A stretch of DNA of 64,000 bases from Actinacidiphila oryziradicis (GTDB lineage: Bacteria; Actinomycetota; Actinomycetes; Streptomycetales; Streptomycetaceae), in NCBI RefSeq assembly GCF_005047355.1, contig NZ_SUMC01000016.1:62001-126000 (forward strand). Direction: 5' to 3'. Positions 16,305 to 25,619 of this stretch are shown here, one piece after another. Position numbers and translations under genes: made by a program. Every line of letters begins with the position of its first letter. Position 1 is the stretch's first letter. Below the pieces are notes generated by a model. The model did no database searches. It saw only the letters and a program-made list of their open reading frames with translations, and was not told the DNA's origin.

Positions 16305-17180
16305 ATGGGGGAATCGACCGCGAAGTTCATGGACGGCCGGACGGCTGTACCGCCTCGCTCCTCCATCGGTTCCCAAGCTTCTGATACCGATGGAGAACAG
16401 CGGACTCGATGGCGGCAGCGCACGCCCTTCTCACCGCGTGCACGTCGCGGACCCCGGGTGTGGTTCGAGATCCTGCTGATCGCCATCGGTTATTGGGTCT
16501 ACTCGCTGGTCCGCAACTCCGTGCCCGAACGGGACGAGGCGGGCATGCGCCACGCGCACCAGGTCTGGGACCTGGAGCAGTCGCTCGGACTCGGTATCGA
16601 GTACACCGTCAATCATGCCGTGAACTCCATAACGTGGCTCATCATCGGGATGAACTACTACTACGCGACCTTTCACTTCATCGTCACACTGGGCGTTCTG
16701 GTGTGGCTCTTCCGCAAGCACCCGGCGCAGTACGCGTCGATCCGGCTGGTCCTGTTCGTGACTACCGGGATCGCACTCGTCGGCTACTACTCCTACCCGC
16801 TGGCGCCGCCGCGGTTCATACGCGGTGAGGGTCATGACTTCGTCGACACCGTGAAGGTGCATCACACCTGGGGCTCGATGGCCTCCGGCGACCTCGCGCA
16901 TGTCTCGAACCAGTACGCCGCCATGCCGTCCATGCACATCGGGTGGTCCCTGTGGTGCGGCATCACGATCGCCGTGCTGGCCAAGCCGGTGTGGGTGAAG
17001 GTGCTCGGGCTTCTCTACCCGGTGACGACCCTGTTCGTGATCATCTCCACCGCCAACCACTTCTGGCTCGACGCCGTCGGCGGTACGACCTGCCTCGCCT
17101 TCGGCTTCGCCGTGGCCTGGGCGGTGGCGTATCTGCCCGCCGGGGCCCGCATTGGCGCCTGCGGCGGGCTTCTCCCCTGA
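16305..17180 (+). CDS. PAP2-superfamily (Aur1-like) membrane protein
   Basis: The protein has 291 residues from ATG 16305. About 55 polar residues precede several membrane segments (FEILLIAIGYWVYSLV; LVLFVTTGIALVGYYSYPL; VLGLLYPVTTLFVIIST). The active-site pattern is AMPSMHIGWSLW, then STANHFWLDAVGG, the His and Asp of the PAP2/inositolphosphotransferase motif. Relatives are lipid phosphatases or phosphotransferases acting on the outer face of the membrane. The substrate cannot be told from sequence. It starts 37 bases after malR. Confidence 0.83.
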   Translation: MGESTAKFMDGRTAVPPRSSIGSQASDTDGEQRTRWRQRTPFSPRARRGPRVWFEILLIAIGYWVYSLVRNSVPERDEAGMRHAHQVWDLEQSLGLGIEYTVNHAVNSITWLIIGMNYYYATFHFIVTLGVLVWLFRKHPAQYASIRLVLFVTTGIALVGYYSYPLAPPRFIRGEGHDFVDTVKVHHTWGSMASGDLAHVSNQYAAMPSMHIGWSLWCGITIAVLAKPVWVKVLGLLYPVTTLFVIISTANHFWLDAVGGTTCLAFGFAVAWAVAYLPAGARIGACGGLLP

Positions 17181-17184
17181 CCCT

Positions 17185-17365
17185 CCCCTTCCCGGCTGCG
17201 GCTCATATACGGCTGACGCCGCGTGGGGAGCTCCGCCCCCGGACCCGCCCCCTGCGGGCGTAGGGGGACCCCTAGGCCCTCAAACGCCGGACGGGCTGGA
17301 ATGTCACCCTGGGCGGAGCCACCCCACGCGGCGCCAGCCGCATATTGGACGGAGCCGGGAAGGGG
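17185..17365. repeat. Long imperfect inverted repeat between convergent genes
   Basis: Arms at 17185-17238 and 17311-17365 are about 55 bases each and pair with a few mismatches; GCCGCGTGGGG and CCCCTTCCCGGCT are exact on both sides. The 72-base loop carries the common streptomycete motif CAAACGCCGGACGGGCT at about 17281. The element sits between the PAP2 gene and glnE, where it could stop transcription from both sides. Confidence 0.7.
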
Positions 17366-17418
17366 CGGGGAGGGGAAAGCGCCGCAGGCACCACCGCCCC
17401 GGCCACCGGCGCGCGGCG

Positions 17419-20400
17419 TCACCCTTCGTAGAAGAGCCGCTCCACAACCGCCCGCGCCCGCCTCGTAACCCGACGGTAGTCGTCCAGCATCTCCCCGACC
17501 CGCCCAGGCCCGTACCCCAGGTACCGCCCGACCGCCGCCAGCTCCCGCCCGTCGGACGGAAAGGTGTCACCGGGCCGCCCGCGCACCAGCATGACCGCGT
17601 TGCGGACCCGGCTCGCCAGCACCCACGCGGTGTCCAGCACCTCCGCGTCCTCCTCCCCCACCAGGCCGACGGCCGCGGCGTGCGCGAGCGCGGCACGGGT
17701 GCGGGTGGTACGGAGTCCGGGCTGCTCCCAGCCGTGCCGGAGTTGGAAGAGTTGCACGGTCCATTCGACGTCGCTCAGCCCGCCGCGCCCGAGCTTGGCG
17801 TGCGTGGTCGGGTCGGCGCCGCGCGGCAGACGCTCGGCTTCCATCCGGGCCTTCAGCCGCCGGATCTCGCGTACGGCGTCATCGCCGAGGCCCCCGGAGG
17901 GATAGCGGAGGGGGTCGATGAGCTCGATGAAGCGGGCGCCGAGTGCTTCGTCGCCCGCCACGGGGGCAGCGCGGAGCAGGGCCTGGCTCTCCCAGGCCAG
18001 GGACCAGCGCCGGTAATAGGCGCCATATGAGGCGAGGGTCCTTACCAGGGGGCCGCTTTTGCCTTCGGGGCGGAGGTCGGCGTCGATGAGCAGGGGTGGG
18101 TCGGCGGTGGGGATCTGGAGCAGCCGACGCAGTTCGTTGGCGGCTTTCAGGGCGGCGCGCGAGGCCTTGTTCTCATCGGCGCCTTCGTGCGGCTCGTGGA
18201 CGAAAAGCACATCCGCGTCCGAACCGTAGCCGAGCTCACAGCCGCCGAAGCGGCCCATGCCGATGACCGCGATGCGGGTGGGAAGCGGCTCGCCGTCGAT
18301 GGCCTCGACGGAGTCGATGGCGGCCTGGAGGGCGCCGGTGACGGCGGCGGCATTGATGTCAGTGAGGGCGGCGCCCAGTAGGTCCAGGGAGTGCCCGGCT
18401 TCGGCGCCGGGCCGCTGCTCGGGCTCGGGCGGCAGCGGCCGGGCGGGGGCCGCCGCCGGGTGCCGGGGCCGGCCGGCGGGCGGCGGGCCGTGGGGAGAGG
18501 CCGGGGCGAAGCCGGAGGCGGCGCTGCTGAGGTCCGCCGCGGCCGTACGGAACAACTCGCGGCGGCGCACCCCGCGCACCGCGGCCACGGCCTGCTCCGG
18601 CGAGGTGGCGCGGTGGACGGCGGCGAGCACTTCCTGCTCAAGCGCGGCGCGGGCGCGCGGCAGCAGCCCTTCCTCGTCACCGAGCAGGGCCACGGCCTCC
18701 GGAGCGCGCATCAGCAGGTCGGGCGGGAGCCGCCCGGAGGACAGCACCCGGGCGAGGTTCTCCGCCGCCGCGCCCTCGTCGCGAAGCAGCCGCAGGTACC
18801 AGGGGGTACGCCCCAGGGCGTCCGAGACCCTGCGGAAGTTGAGCAGCCCGGCGTCGGGATCGGCGGAGTCGGCGAACCATCCCAGGAGCACCGGCAGCAG
18901 GGTCCGCTGGATTGCCGCCTTGCGGCTGACTCCGGAGGCCAGCGCCTCCAGGTGGCGCAGTGCGGCGGCCGGGTCGGCGTAGCCGAGTGCCTCCATGCGC
19001 TGCTTGGCGGCGCCGGCGGACAGCACGGCCTGGCCGACCTCGCCGGGGGCGAGCTGGGCGACGGCGTCGAGCAGCGGGCGGTAGAAGAGCTTCTCGTGCA
19101 GCCGCCGCACCTCGAAGGCGTGCCGCTTCCACTCCCGGTTGAGCCCGGCGACCGGGTCGACCCCGCTGTCCCATTTGTACATACGGGCGAGCGAGCGGCC
19201 GAGCCGTCGGAGGTCGGCCTCGCCGTCCGGCACCAGGTGCGTGCGCCGCAGCTTGTGGAGCTGTATCCGGTGCTCCATGGAACGCAGGAAACGGTACGCC
19301 TCGTCCAGTTGCGATGCGTCCGCCCGGCCGACATAGCCGCCGGCGGCGAGCTGGCCGAGGGCGGTCAGGGTGGTGCCGCTGCGCAGCGACGGATCGGTGC
19401 GGCCGTGCACCAGTTGCAGCAGTTGTACGGCGAATTCGACGTCCCGCAGGCCGCCGGGGCCGAGCTTCAGCTCGCGTTCGACGTGCGCGACCGGGATGTT
19501 GTCGACGACCCGGCGGCGCATTTGCTGCACGTCCGGTACGAAGTGCTCACGATCGGCGGCCTGCCAGACCATGGGCGCCAGGGCGTCCATGTACTCCTGG
19601 CCGAGTTCCAGGTCGCCTGCGACCGGCCGGGCCTTGAGCAGCGCCTGGAACTCCCAGGTCTTCGCCCACCTCTTGTAGTACGCCAGGTGGCTGGAGAGGG
19701 TCCGCACCAGGGGGCCGTTCTTGCCCTCGGGCCGCAGATTGGCGTCGACCTGCCAGATCGTGCCCTCGGCGGTGGAGTCCGAGCAGATCCGCATCATCCG
19801 GGCGGCGATCCGGGTCGCCGCCCGCAGCGCCTCGGTTTCCTCGTCTTCCCGGCTGTGGGCCTCCTCCGCTGCCGCCGGTTCCTGCGGTGCGTCCGGCGCC
19901 CCTGGCGCCCCCGGCGCCTCCACTGCCTCCGCCACGAAGATCACGTCCACGTCGGAGACGTAGTTCAGCTCGTGGCCGCCGCACTTGCCCATCCCGATCA
20001 CCGCGAGCCGGCACACCGCCGCGTCCTCCGGCGACTCCGCCATCGCGATCCCCAGCGCCGCGCGCAGTGTGGCGGTGGCAAGGTCCGCCAGTTCGGCGGC
20101 GGTCTGGGCGAGGTCGCTGGTGCCGCATACGTCACGGGCGGCGATGCCCAGCAGGCAGCGGCGGTAGGCGGAGCGCAGCGCGTCGGGGTCGGTGGCCGTC
20201 CGCAGCGCACGTTCGAAGTCCGAGACGCCCGGATGCAGATCGGCCGCCTCATATGTGACCAGCGCGTGCCAGTCACGGGGGTGTCGCTCCAGATGGTCAC
20301 CGAGTGCGACAGAGGCCCCCAGCACACCCAGGAGCCGGTCCCGCAGTGGCTTGGCGGTGGTCACGGTGTCCAGCAGTGTGTGCCGCTCGCCCTCGTCCAG

Positions 20401-20595
20401 GGCCTCCACGAGCCGTACCAGCCCCAGCAGCGCCTGATCCGGGTCGGCCGTCGCTCCCAGCGCGTCCAGCAGCACCGGATCTGTCCGTACGGCGGAGAGC
20501 TCCGGCGCGTTCAGCAGCCGTTCGGCCGTCGCCGCGTCCGTGAACCCGTGGCGCAACAGCCGTGAGAACGCACTGCTCCGCCGTCCTGGCTGCAT
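17419..20595 (-). CDS. glnE: Glutamine synthetase adenylyltransferase / deadenylase
   Basis: The protein has 1058 residues from ATG 20595, chosen for its position, the purine-rich GAGAGGGG upstream, and because the 48 residues before it look non-coding. It has the GlnE layout of two nucleotidyltransferase modules. The N-terminal one has GMGKCGGHELNYVSDVDVIF near 200-220 (deadenylylation in characterised enzymes). The C-terminal one has GMGRFGGCELGYGSDADVLF near 775-800 (adenylylation). Each is followed by a helical GlnD_UR_UTase-like region. The linker between them (around 680-720) is Pro/Ala-rich. It modifies GlnA according to nitrogen status. A GS-like gene lies 3.7 kb downstream on the same strand. 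Confidence 0.95.
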   Translation of the reverse strand: MQPGRRSSAFSRLLRHGFTDAATAERLLNAPELSAVRTDPVLLDALGATADPDQALLGLVRLVEALDEGERHTLLDTVTTAKPLRDRLLGVLGASVALGDHLERHPRDWHALVTYEAADLHPGVSDFERALRTATDPDALRSAYRRCLLGIAARDVCGTSDLAQTAAELADLATATLRAALGIAMAESPEDAAVCRLAVIGMGKCGGHELNYVSDVDVIFVAEAVEAPGAPGAPDAPQEPAAAEEAHSREDEETEALRAATRIAARMMRICSDSTAEGTIWQVDANLRPEGKNGPLVRTLSSHLAYYKRWAKTWEFQALLKARPVAGDLELGQEYMDALAPMVWQAADREHFVPDVQQMRRRVVDNIPVAHVERELKLGPGGLRDVEFAVQLLQLVHGRTDPSLRSGTTLTALGQLAAGGYVGRADASQLDEAYRFLRSMEHRIQLHKLRRTHLVPDGEADLRRLGRSLARMYKWDSGVDPVAGLNREWKRHAFEVRRLHEKLFYRPLLDAVAQLAPGEVGQAVLSAGAAKQRMEALGYADPAAALRHLEALASGVSRKAAIQRTLLPVLLGWFADSADPDAGLLNFRRVSDALGRTPWYLRLLRDEGAAAENLARVLSSGRLPPDLLMRAPEAVALLGDEEGLLPRARAALEQEVLAAVHRATSPEQAVAAVRGVRRRELFRTAAADLSSAASGFAPASPHGPPPAGRPRHPAAAPARPLPPEPEQRPGAEAGHSLDLLGAALTDINAAAVTGALQAAIDSVEAIDGEPLPTRIAVIGMGRFGGCELGYGSDADVLFVHEPHEGADENKASRAALKAANELRRLLQIPTADPPLLIDADLRPEGKSGPLVRTLASYGAYYRRWSLAWESQALLRAAPVAGDEALGARFIELIDPLRYPSGGLGDDAVREIRRLKARMEAERLPRGADPTTHAKLGRGGLSDVEWTVQLFQLRHGWEQPGLRTTRTRAALAHAAAVGLVGEEDAEVLDTAWVLASRVRNAVMLVRGRPGDTFPSDGRELAAVGRYLGYGPGRVGEMLDDYRRVTRRARAVVERLFYEG

Positions 20596-20841
20596 GGTCA
20601 CGCCCCTCTCTTGATCCACCGTTGAGAGCCTAACCGTCCTGCCCCGGACCGGATACGCCACGGCTCCGTCGGCTCGCAAAAGTGACGAAGGGAGCAGGGA
20701 GGAAGCACAGAGGCGGCACGGAGGCAGTCGTATACACACGTTTCCCAGAAGTTTACGCGCGTAGCACTTACCACCGGAAGCAACCCGCTTCTACGCTTGC
20801 GGCGCGCCACCTTCCCCGCCCCCCACACCCGGAGGAACGTC
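20596..20841. promoter_or_regulatory. Divergent glnE / phosphoesterase intergenic region
   Basis: This 246-base spacer has lower GC than its flanks, especially 20720-20800, as expected for promoters firing outward in both directions. I see no strong palindrome and cannot name a binding site. Confidence 0.4.
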
Positions 20842-21744
20842 GTGCACCACTGGATCATGCCCAAATCCGGCCGTTCCGGCCGAACCGTCACCGCTCTCAC
20901 CACCGTCATGGGCCTCGCCGCCGCATCGATCGGCCTGTGGGCCGGCTTAGGCGGCGCCACGACAGCCCACGCGGCGAGCACCGTCCCCACCCCCGACCAC
21001 GTGATCGTGGTGGTCTTCGAGAACCACGCCTACAGCCAGGTCATCGGCAGCTCCAGCGCCCCGTACATCAACTCGCTCAAGACCGGCGGGGCCAGCCTCA
21101 CCGCCTCGTACGCCGAGACTCACCCGAGCCAGCCCAACTACTACGCGCTCTTCTCGGGCGGCACCCAGGGCATAACCGACGACAGCTGCATAACCCCCGG
21201 CTTCAGCTCCGCGGCCAACCTCGGCTCCGAACTGATCGCCGCCGGCAAGACCTGGGGCAGCTACAACGAGACGCTGCCCAGCCAGGGCTCGACCACCTGC
21301 AGCAGCGGCAACTACGCGCAGAAGCACAATCCCTGGTTCGGCTTCAGCAACGTCCCGACCTCCTCGGCCCAAACCTTCGCGCAGTTCCCGACGGACTACA
21401 CGACGCTGCCCCAGGTGTCCTTCGTCGTACCGAACCTCTGCAGCGACATGCACGACTGCTCCGTCGCGACCGGTGACACCTGGCTCCAGACCAATCTCAG
21501 CGCCTACGCCACCTGGGCCAAGACCCACAACAGCCTCCTCGTCGTCACCTTCGACGAGGACAACCGGCTCAACAGCAACCGGATCCCGACCGTCCTGTAC
21601 GGGCAGCCGGTGACGGCGGGCAGCACCTCATCGACCACGTACAGCCACTACAACCTGCTGCGCACCCTGGAGGACATGTACGGCACCACGCATGCCGGGA
21701 ACGCCGCCTCCGCGTCCGACATCACGGGCATCTGGGCGAGCTGA
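20842..21744 (+). CDS. Secreted phosphoesterase (acid phosphatase-like)
   Basis: The protein has 300 residues from GTG 20842, chosen for GGAGG 6 bases upstream; ATG 20857 is too far from it. A signal peptide ends near AHA-ASTVP. The mature protein belongs to the phosphoesterase family that includes phospholipase C-type enzymes and AcpA. Visible signatures are VIVVVFENHAYSQVIG (metal-site Glu/Asn), AETHPSQPNYYALFSG (nucleophile region) and LLVVTFDED. It probably releases phosphate from extracellular phosphoesters. Many such genes respond to phosphate, but no clear PHO box is visible. Confidence 0.85.
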   Translation: MHHWIMPKSGRSGRTVTALTTVMGLAAASIGLWAGLGGATTAHAASTVPTPDHVIVVVFENHAYSQVIGSSSAPYINSLKTGGASLTASYAETHPSQPNYYALFSGGTQGITDDSCITPGFSSAANLGSELIAAGKTWGSYNETLPSQGSTTCSSGNYAQKHNPWFGFSNVPTSSAQTFAQFPTDYTTLPQVSFVVPNLCSDMHDCSVATGDTWLQTNLSAYATWAKTHNSLLVVTFDEDNRLNSNRIPTVLYGQPVTAGSTSSTTYSHYNLLRTLEDMYGTTHAGNAASASDITGIWAS

Positions 21745-21746
21745 CC

Positions 21747-23069
21747 GTGTACGTAGCGGACAGTCGCGGCACGCCCGCACCGCCCGCGCCGGCCGCCCGG
21801 GGCACTCGCCCCGGGCGGCCGTCCGGCCGGCCCGCCGCCGTCGCCCCCGTCGTCCTGGCCCTGGGCAGCGTCAGCCTGATCACGGACATATCGTCCGAGA
21901 TGGTCACCGCCGTGCTGCCGCTCTACCTCGTCACCGGCCTCGGCCTGTCCCCGCTCGGCTTCGGACTGCTCGACGGCGTCTACAACGGCTTCAGCGCACT
22001 GGTCCGGCTCGTCGGCGGCCACCTCGCCGACCGAGGCGGCCGCCACAAGGCGGTCGCGGCCTTCGGCTACGGCCTCTCGGCGCTGTGCAAACCCTTGCTG
22101 CTGGCCGTCCACACCCTGCCGCTGATCGGGGCCGTGCTCGCCGCCGACCGCACCGGCAAGGGACTGCGCACCGCCCCGCGAGACGCGCTGATCTCACTGT
22201 CGGCGACCCCGGAATCGCGCGGCCGCGCCTTCGGTGTGCACCGGGCGATGGACACCGCCGGCGCCCTACTGGGCCCGCTGGCCGCGTTCCTGATCCTGCG
22301 TCAGGCAGCCGACGGCTACGACGCCGTGTTCACGGTGAGCTTCTGTGTCGCCATGGCGGGGGTGCTGGTGCTGCTGCTCTTCGTTCCGGGCCGCTCGCGC
22401 CCGGAGGCCGCGAAGTCCGCCGCCGCCGGACCCGGGCTCCCCGCCGCGCAGCGGCCCACGCTGCGCGCCGCGCTTGCTCTGCTGCGGCAGCGGGACCTGC
22501 GCAGGCTCACCGTCTGCGCGGTGCTGCTGGGCTTGGCCACGGTCAGCGACGCGTTCGTCTACCTGCTGCTCCAGCACCGCCTGGGCGTTCCCGACCGGTG
22601 GTTCGCACTGCTCCCGCTGGGCACCGCCGCCGCGTTCCTGGCGCTCGCGGTGCCGCTGGGACGGCTCGCCGACCGGCTCGGCCGCTGGCGGGTCTTCCTG
22701 GCCGGGCATCTCACGCTGCTCATCGCATACGGACTGCTGCTCTCCTCCGTGCACAGCGGGGCGCTGCCGTACGCCGTCCTCGCTCTCCTCGGCGCGTTCT
22801 ACGCCGCCACCGACGGCGTCCTCATGGCCGCTGCCGCTGGCGCGGTCCCGCCCGAGCTGCGCTCCAGCGGCCTGGCCCTCGTCCAGACCGGCCAGGCAGC
22901 GGCCCGCTTCGCCTGTTCCATCGCCTTCGGCGCCGCCTGGACCGCCTGGGGCGACCGCACCGCCCTTGCCACCGCCGCGACGGTCCTCGCGGTCTGCGCG
23001 GCGGGATCGGCGTGGCTGCGCCCCGCCGAAACCGGCACCGACGCCGAGTCCGGAAGGGCCCTCGCATGA
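21747..23069 (+). CDS. MFS transporter
   Basis: The protein has 440 residues from GTG 21747, two bases after the phosphoesterase stop. Twelve hydrophobic segments are visible. The first cytoplasmic loop carries the MFS motif as GGHLADRGGRHKAVA and the seventh-eighth loop as GRLADRLGRWRVF. SLITDISSEMVTAVLPLYL at the first helix is typical of an MFS subgroup of unknown substrate. The stop overlaps the ATG of the next gene (ATGA), so the two are probably translationally coupled. Confidence 0.87.
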   Translation: MYVADSRGTPAPPAPAARGTRPGRPSGRPAAVAPVVLALGSVSLITDISSEMVTAVLPLYLVTGLGLSPLGFGLLDGVYNGFSALVRLVGGHLADRGGRHKAVAAFGYGLSALCKPLLLAVHTLPLIGAVLAADRTGKGLRTAPRDALISLSATPESRGRAFGVHRAMDTAGALLGPLAAFLILRQAADGYDAVFTVSFCVAMAGVLVLLLFVPGRSRPEAAKSAAAGPGLPAAQRPTLRAALALLRQRDLRRLTVCAVLLGLATVSDAFVYLLLQHRLGVPDRWFALLPLGTAAAFLALAVPLGRLADRLGRWRVFLAGHLTLLIAYGLLLSSVHSGALPYAVLALLGAFYAATDGVLMAAAAGAVPPELRSSGLALVQTGQAAARFACSIAFGAAWTAWGDRTALATAATVLAVCAAGSAWLRPAETGTDAESGRALA

Positions 23070-24229
23070 CCCCCGCGCCGCCCGGCGCCCCGGAGCCGGA
23101 GAGCCCCACCGCCGGACCCACCGAACGCGACCGGCCCGGCACGAAGCCCGCACCGGACTCCGTACCACCGCCACCGCCCGCCAGGGAGGGCCCCCGCATG
23201 ACCACACGTAACCGGCTGCTCGTCCTCCTGGCGGCCCTCGCTGTCCTCGCCACCGTCGCCGCCGCGTCCGTGCTGCACGCCGCCGACCGTGCCGCCCGCA
23301 AGGACCAGACGCAGGCCGGCGGACCGGCCGTCAGCACCGGATCCGTATCGCTCGCCGCAGGCACAGGCACAGGCACCCGCCGTATGGTCTTCCGCAACAT
23401 GGCCTGGGGCCCGCACCGCGACGAGCTCGCGACCGTCCCCGCCGACAACCCCACGGGCCCGCGCACCGCCTCCGGCCTGAGGTGCCTGCGCTTCTACGCC
23501 GCCGCCGGCACCGGGATCTGCCTGCAGTCCGTCAGCAGTGCCCTCCAGGACCACTACCGGGCCGTCGTCCTCGACTCCCGGCTCCGCGAACTGCACCGCT
23601 ACTCCCTGGCCGGCATCCCCACCCGCGCCCGGGTCTCGCCCAGCGGCCGCATGGTCTCCTGGACCGTCTTCGTCAGCGGCGACTCCTACGCCGGCACCAA
23701 CTTCTCCACCCGTACATCCGTCCTCGACACCCGCACCTGGCGGCTCCAGAGCAGCCTGGAGTCCTACCGCATCACCAAGGACGGCCACTCCTACCGCGCC
23801 GCCGACACCAACTTCTGGGGCGTCACCTTCGCCGACGACACCCGCTTCTACGCGACCCTCGCCACCGGCGGCAAGACCTACCTCGTACGCGGCGACGCCG
23901 CCGCCCAGACCGTCCGCACCCTCCGTACCAACGTCGAGTGCCCCTCCCTCTCCCCCGACGGCACCCGCATCGTGTTCAAAAAGCGCGTCAAGGGCCTCTC
24001 ACCCGACGCTCCCTGGCGCCTGTTCGCCCTCGACCTGCGCACCATGCGCGAAACCCCGGTCGCCGAGCACCGCAGCGTCGACGACCAGGTCGTCTGGGCC
24101 GACAACCACACCCTCGTGTACGCCCTGGCCGGCGACTACGGCGCCGACCTGTGGACCGTCCCCGCCGACGGCAAAGGGGCGGCGCGACGGCTGATGAACG
24201 CCGCGCTCGCCCCTGCGTACATCGGCTGA
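23066..24229 (+). CDS. Membrane-anchored TolB-like beta-propeller protein
   Basis: The protein has 387 residues from ATG 23066, overlapping the MFS stop by 4 bases. ATG 23198 (AGGGAGG upstream) is an alternative that starts at MTTRNRLLVLLAAL. A Pro-rich cytoplasmic stretch precedes one membrane segment (about 49-68). The outside part shows repeated blade motifs: ARVSPSGRMVSW, CPSLSPDGTRIVFKK, DQVVWADNHTLVYA and ADLWTVPADG. That is a WD40/TolB-type propeller, likely a binding or scaffolding domain. Pairing with the transporter suggests a shared process. Confidence 0.8.
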   Translation: MTPAPPGAPEPESPTAGPTERDRPGTKPAPDSVPPPPPAREGPRMTTRNRLLVLLAALAVLATVAAASVLHAADRAARKDQTQAGGPAVSTGSVSLAAGTGTGTRRMVFRNMAWGPHRDELATVPADNPTGPRTASGLRCLRFYAAAGTGICLQSVSSALQDHYRAVVLDSRLRELHRYSLAGIPTRARVSPSGRMVSWTVFVSGDSYAGTNFSTRTSVLDTRTWRLQSSLESYRITKDGHSYRAADTNFWGVTFADDTRFYATLATGGKTYLVRGDAAAQTVRTLRTNVECPSLSPDGTRIVFKKRVKGLSPDAPWRLFALDLRTMRETPVAEHRSVDDQVVWADNHTLVYALAGDYGADLWTVPADGKGAARRLMNAALAPAYIG

Positions 24230-24257
24230 CGCACTGCCCGCGCCCGCCCCCGCGCGC

Positions 24258-25619
24258 CTACAGCACCGGCAGGAGGTTCCGCAGCTCGAAAGCGGTGACC
24301 TCGGAGCGGTACTCCTCCCACTCCCGCTTCTTGTTGCGCAGGAAAAAGTCGAAGACATGCTCGCCGAGCGTCTCCGCGACCAGCTCGCTGCGCTCCATCA
24401 GAGTGATCGCCTCGCCCAGGTTCTGCGGCAGCGGCTCGATGCCCAGTGCCCGGCGCTCGGCGTCGGTGAGCGCCCAGACGTCGTCGTCGGCGCCCGGCGG
24501 GAGCTCGTAGCCCTGCTCGATGCCCTTGAGGCCGGCGGCGAGCAGCACCGCGTATGCCAGGTAGGGGTTGGAGCCGGAGTCGATGGAGCGGACCTCGACG
24601 CGGGTGGAGCCGGTCTTGCCGGGCTTGTACATGGGGACGCGAATGAGGGCGGAGCGGTTGTTGTGGCCCCAGCAGATGTACGACGGGGCCTCGCCACCGG
24701 CGCCGGCGGTGCGCTGGGAGCCGCCCCAGATGCGCTTGTAGGAGTTGACCCACTGGTTGGTGATCGCGGAGATCTCCCCGGCGTGCCTGAGGAGGCCCGC
24801 GATGAAGGAGCGGCCGACCTTGGAGAGCTGGAACTCGGAGCCCGACTCGTAGAAGGCGTTCCGGTCGCCCTCGAAGAGGGACAGGTGGGTGTGCATGCCG
24901 GAGCCGGGGTGCTCGGAGAAGGGCTTCGGCATGAAGGTGGCGTGCACGCCCTGCTCCAGTGCGACCTGCTTCATGACCAGCCGGAAGGTCATGATGTTGT
25001 CGGCGGTGGAGAGCGCGTCGGCGTACCGGAGGTCGATCTCCTGCTGGCCGGGGGCGCCCTCGTGGTGGGAGAACTCCACTGAGATGCCCATCGACTCCAG
25101 CATGGTGATCGCCTGGCGGCGGAAGTCCTGGCCGATGTGGGTGGGGGTGTGGTCGAAGTAGCCGGAGGAGTCGGCGGGGATGGGGACCGTGCCGTCCGTC
25201 GGCTTGTCCTTGAGCAGGAAGAACTCGATCTCGGGGTGGGTGTAGAAGGTGAAGCCGAGATCGGAGGTCCTGGCCAGGGCACGCTTCAGGACGTAGCGGG
25301 GGTCCGCGTACGAGGGCGAGCCGTCCGGCATGAGGATGTCGCAGAACATCCGGGCCGTGCCGGGGGCCTCGGCGCGCCACGGCAGGATCTGGAAGGTGCC
25401 CGGGTCGGGCTTGGCGATCATGTCCGATTCGTACACACGGGCGAAGCCCTCGATCGCCGAGCCGTCGAAACCGATGCCCTCGTCGAAGGCGCCCTCCAAC
25501 TCGGCCGGCGCAACGGCCACCGACTTCAGATAGCCGAGCACATCGGTGAACCAGAGCCGCACGAAGCGGATGTCGCGTTCCTCCAGCGTCCGGAGCACGA
25601 ATTCCTGCTGCTTGTCCAT
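24258..25619 (-). CDS. glnA2: Glutamine synthetase-like protein, GlnA2 type
   Basis: The protein has 453 residues, a full-length type I glutamine-synthetase fold. Metal-site and substrate segments are visible: THPEIEFFLL, YFDHTPTH, FSHHEGAPGQQEIDLR, FMPKPFSEHPGSGMHTHLSL and NNRSALIRVP. At the position of the adenylylated Tyr of GlnA this protein reads GYELPPGADD rather than NLYDLPPEE, so a Tyr is present but its context differs. Position near glnE, map and panB matches GlnA2 of S. coelicolor, characterised as a gamma-glutamylpolyamine synthetase (from memory). Polyamine ligation is therefore as likely as glutamine synthesis. Confidence 0.85.
   Translation of the reverse strand: MDKQQEFVLRTLEERDIRFVRLWFTDVLGYLKSVAVAPAELEGAFDEGIGFDGSAIEGFARVYESDMIAKPDPGTFQILPWRAEAPGTARMFCDILMPDGSPSYADPRYVLKRALARTSDLGFTFYTHPEIEFFLLKDKPTDGTVPIPADSSGYFDHTPTHIGQDFRRQAITMLESMGISVEFSHHEGAPGQQEIDLRYADALSTADNIMTFRLVMKQVALEQGVHATFMPKPFSEHPGSGMHTHLSLFEGDRNAFYESGSEFQLSKVGRSFIAGLLRHAGEISAITNQWVNSYKRIWGGSQRTAGAGGEAPSYICWGHNNRSALIRVPMYKPGKTGSTRVEVRSIDSGSNPYLAYAVLLAAGLKGIEQGYELPPGADDDVWALTDAERRALGIEPLPQNLGEAITLMERSELVAETLGEHVFDFFLRNKKREWEEYRSEVTAFELRNLLPVL

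Noticed and set aside
18391..20565. A 724-codon plus-strand frame opposite glnE
   Set aside because: Shadow frame. The minus strand encodes both GlnE nucleotidyltransferase modules with all motifs.
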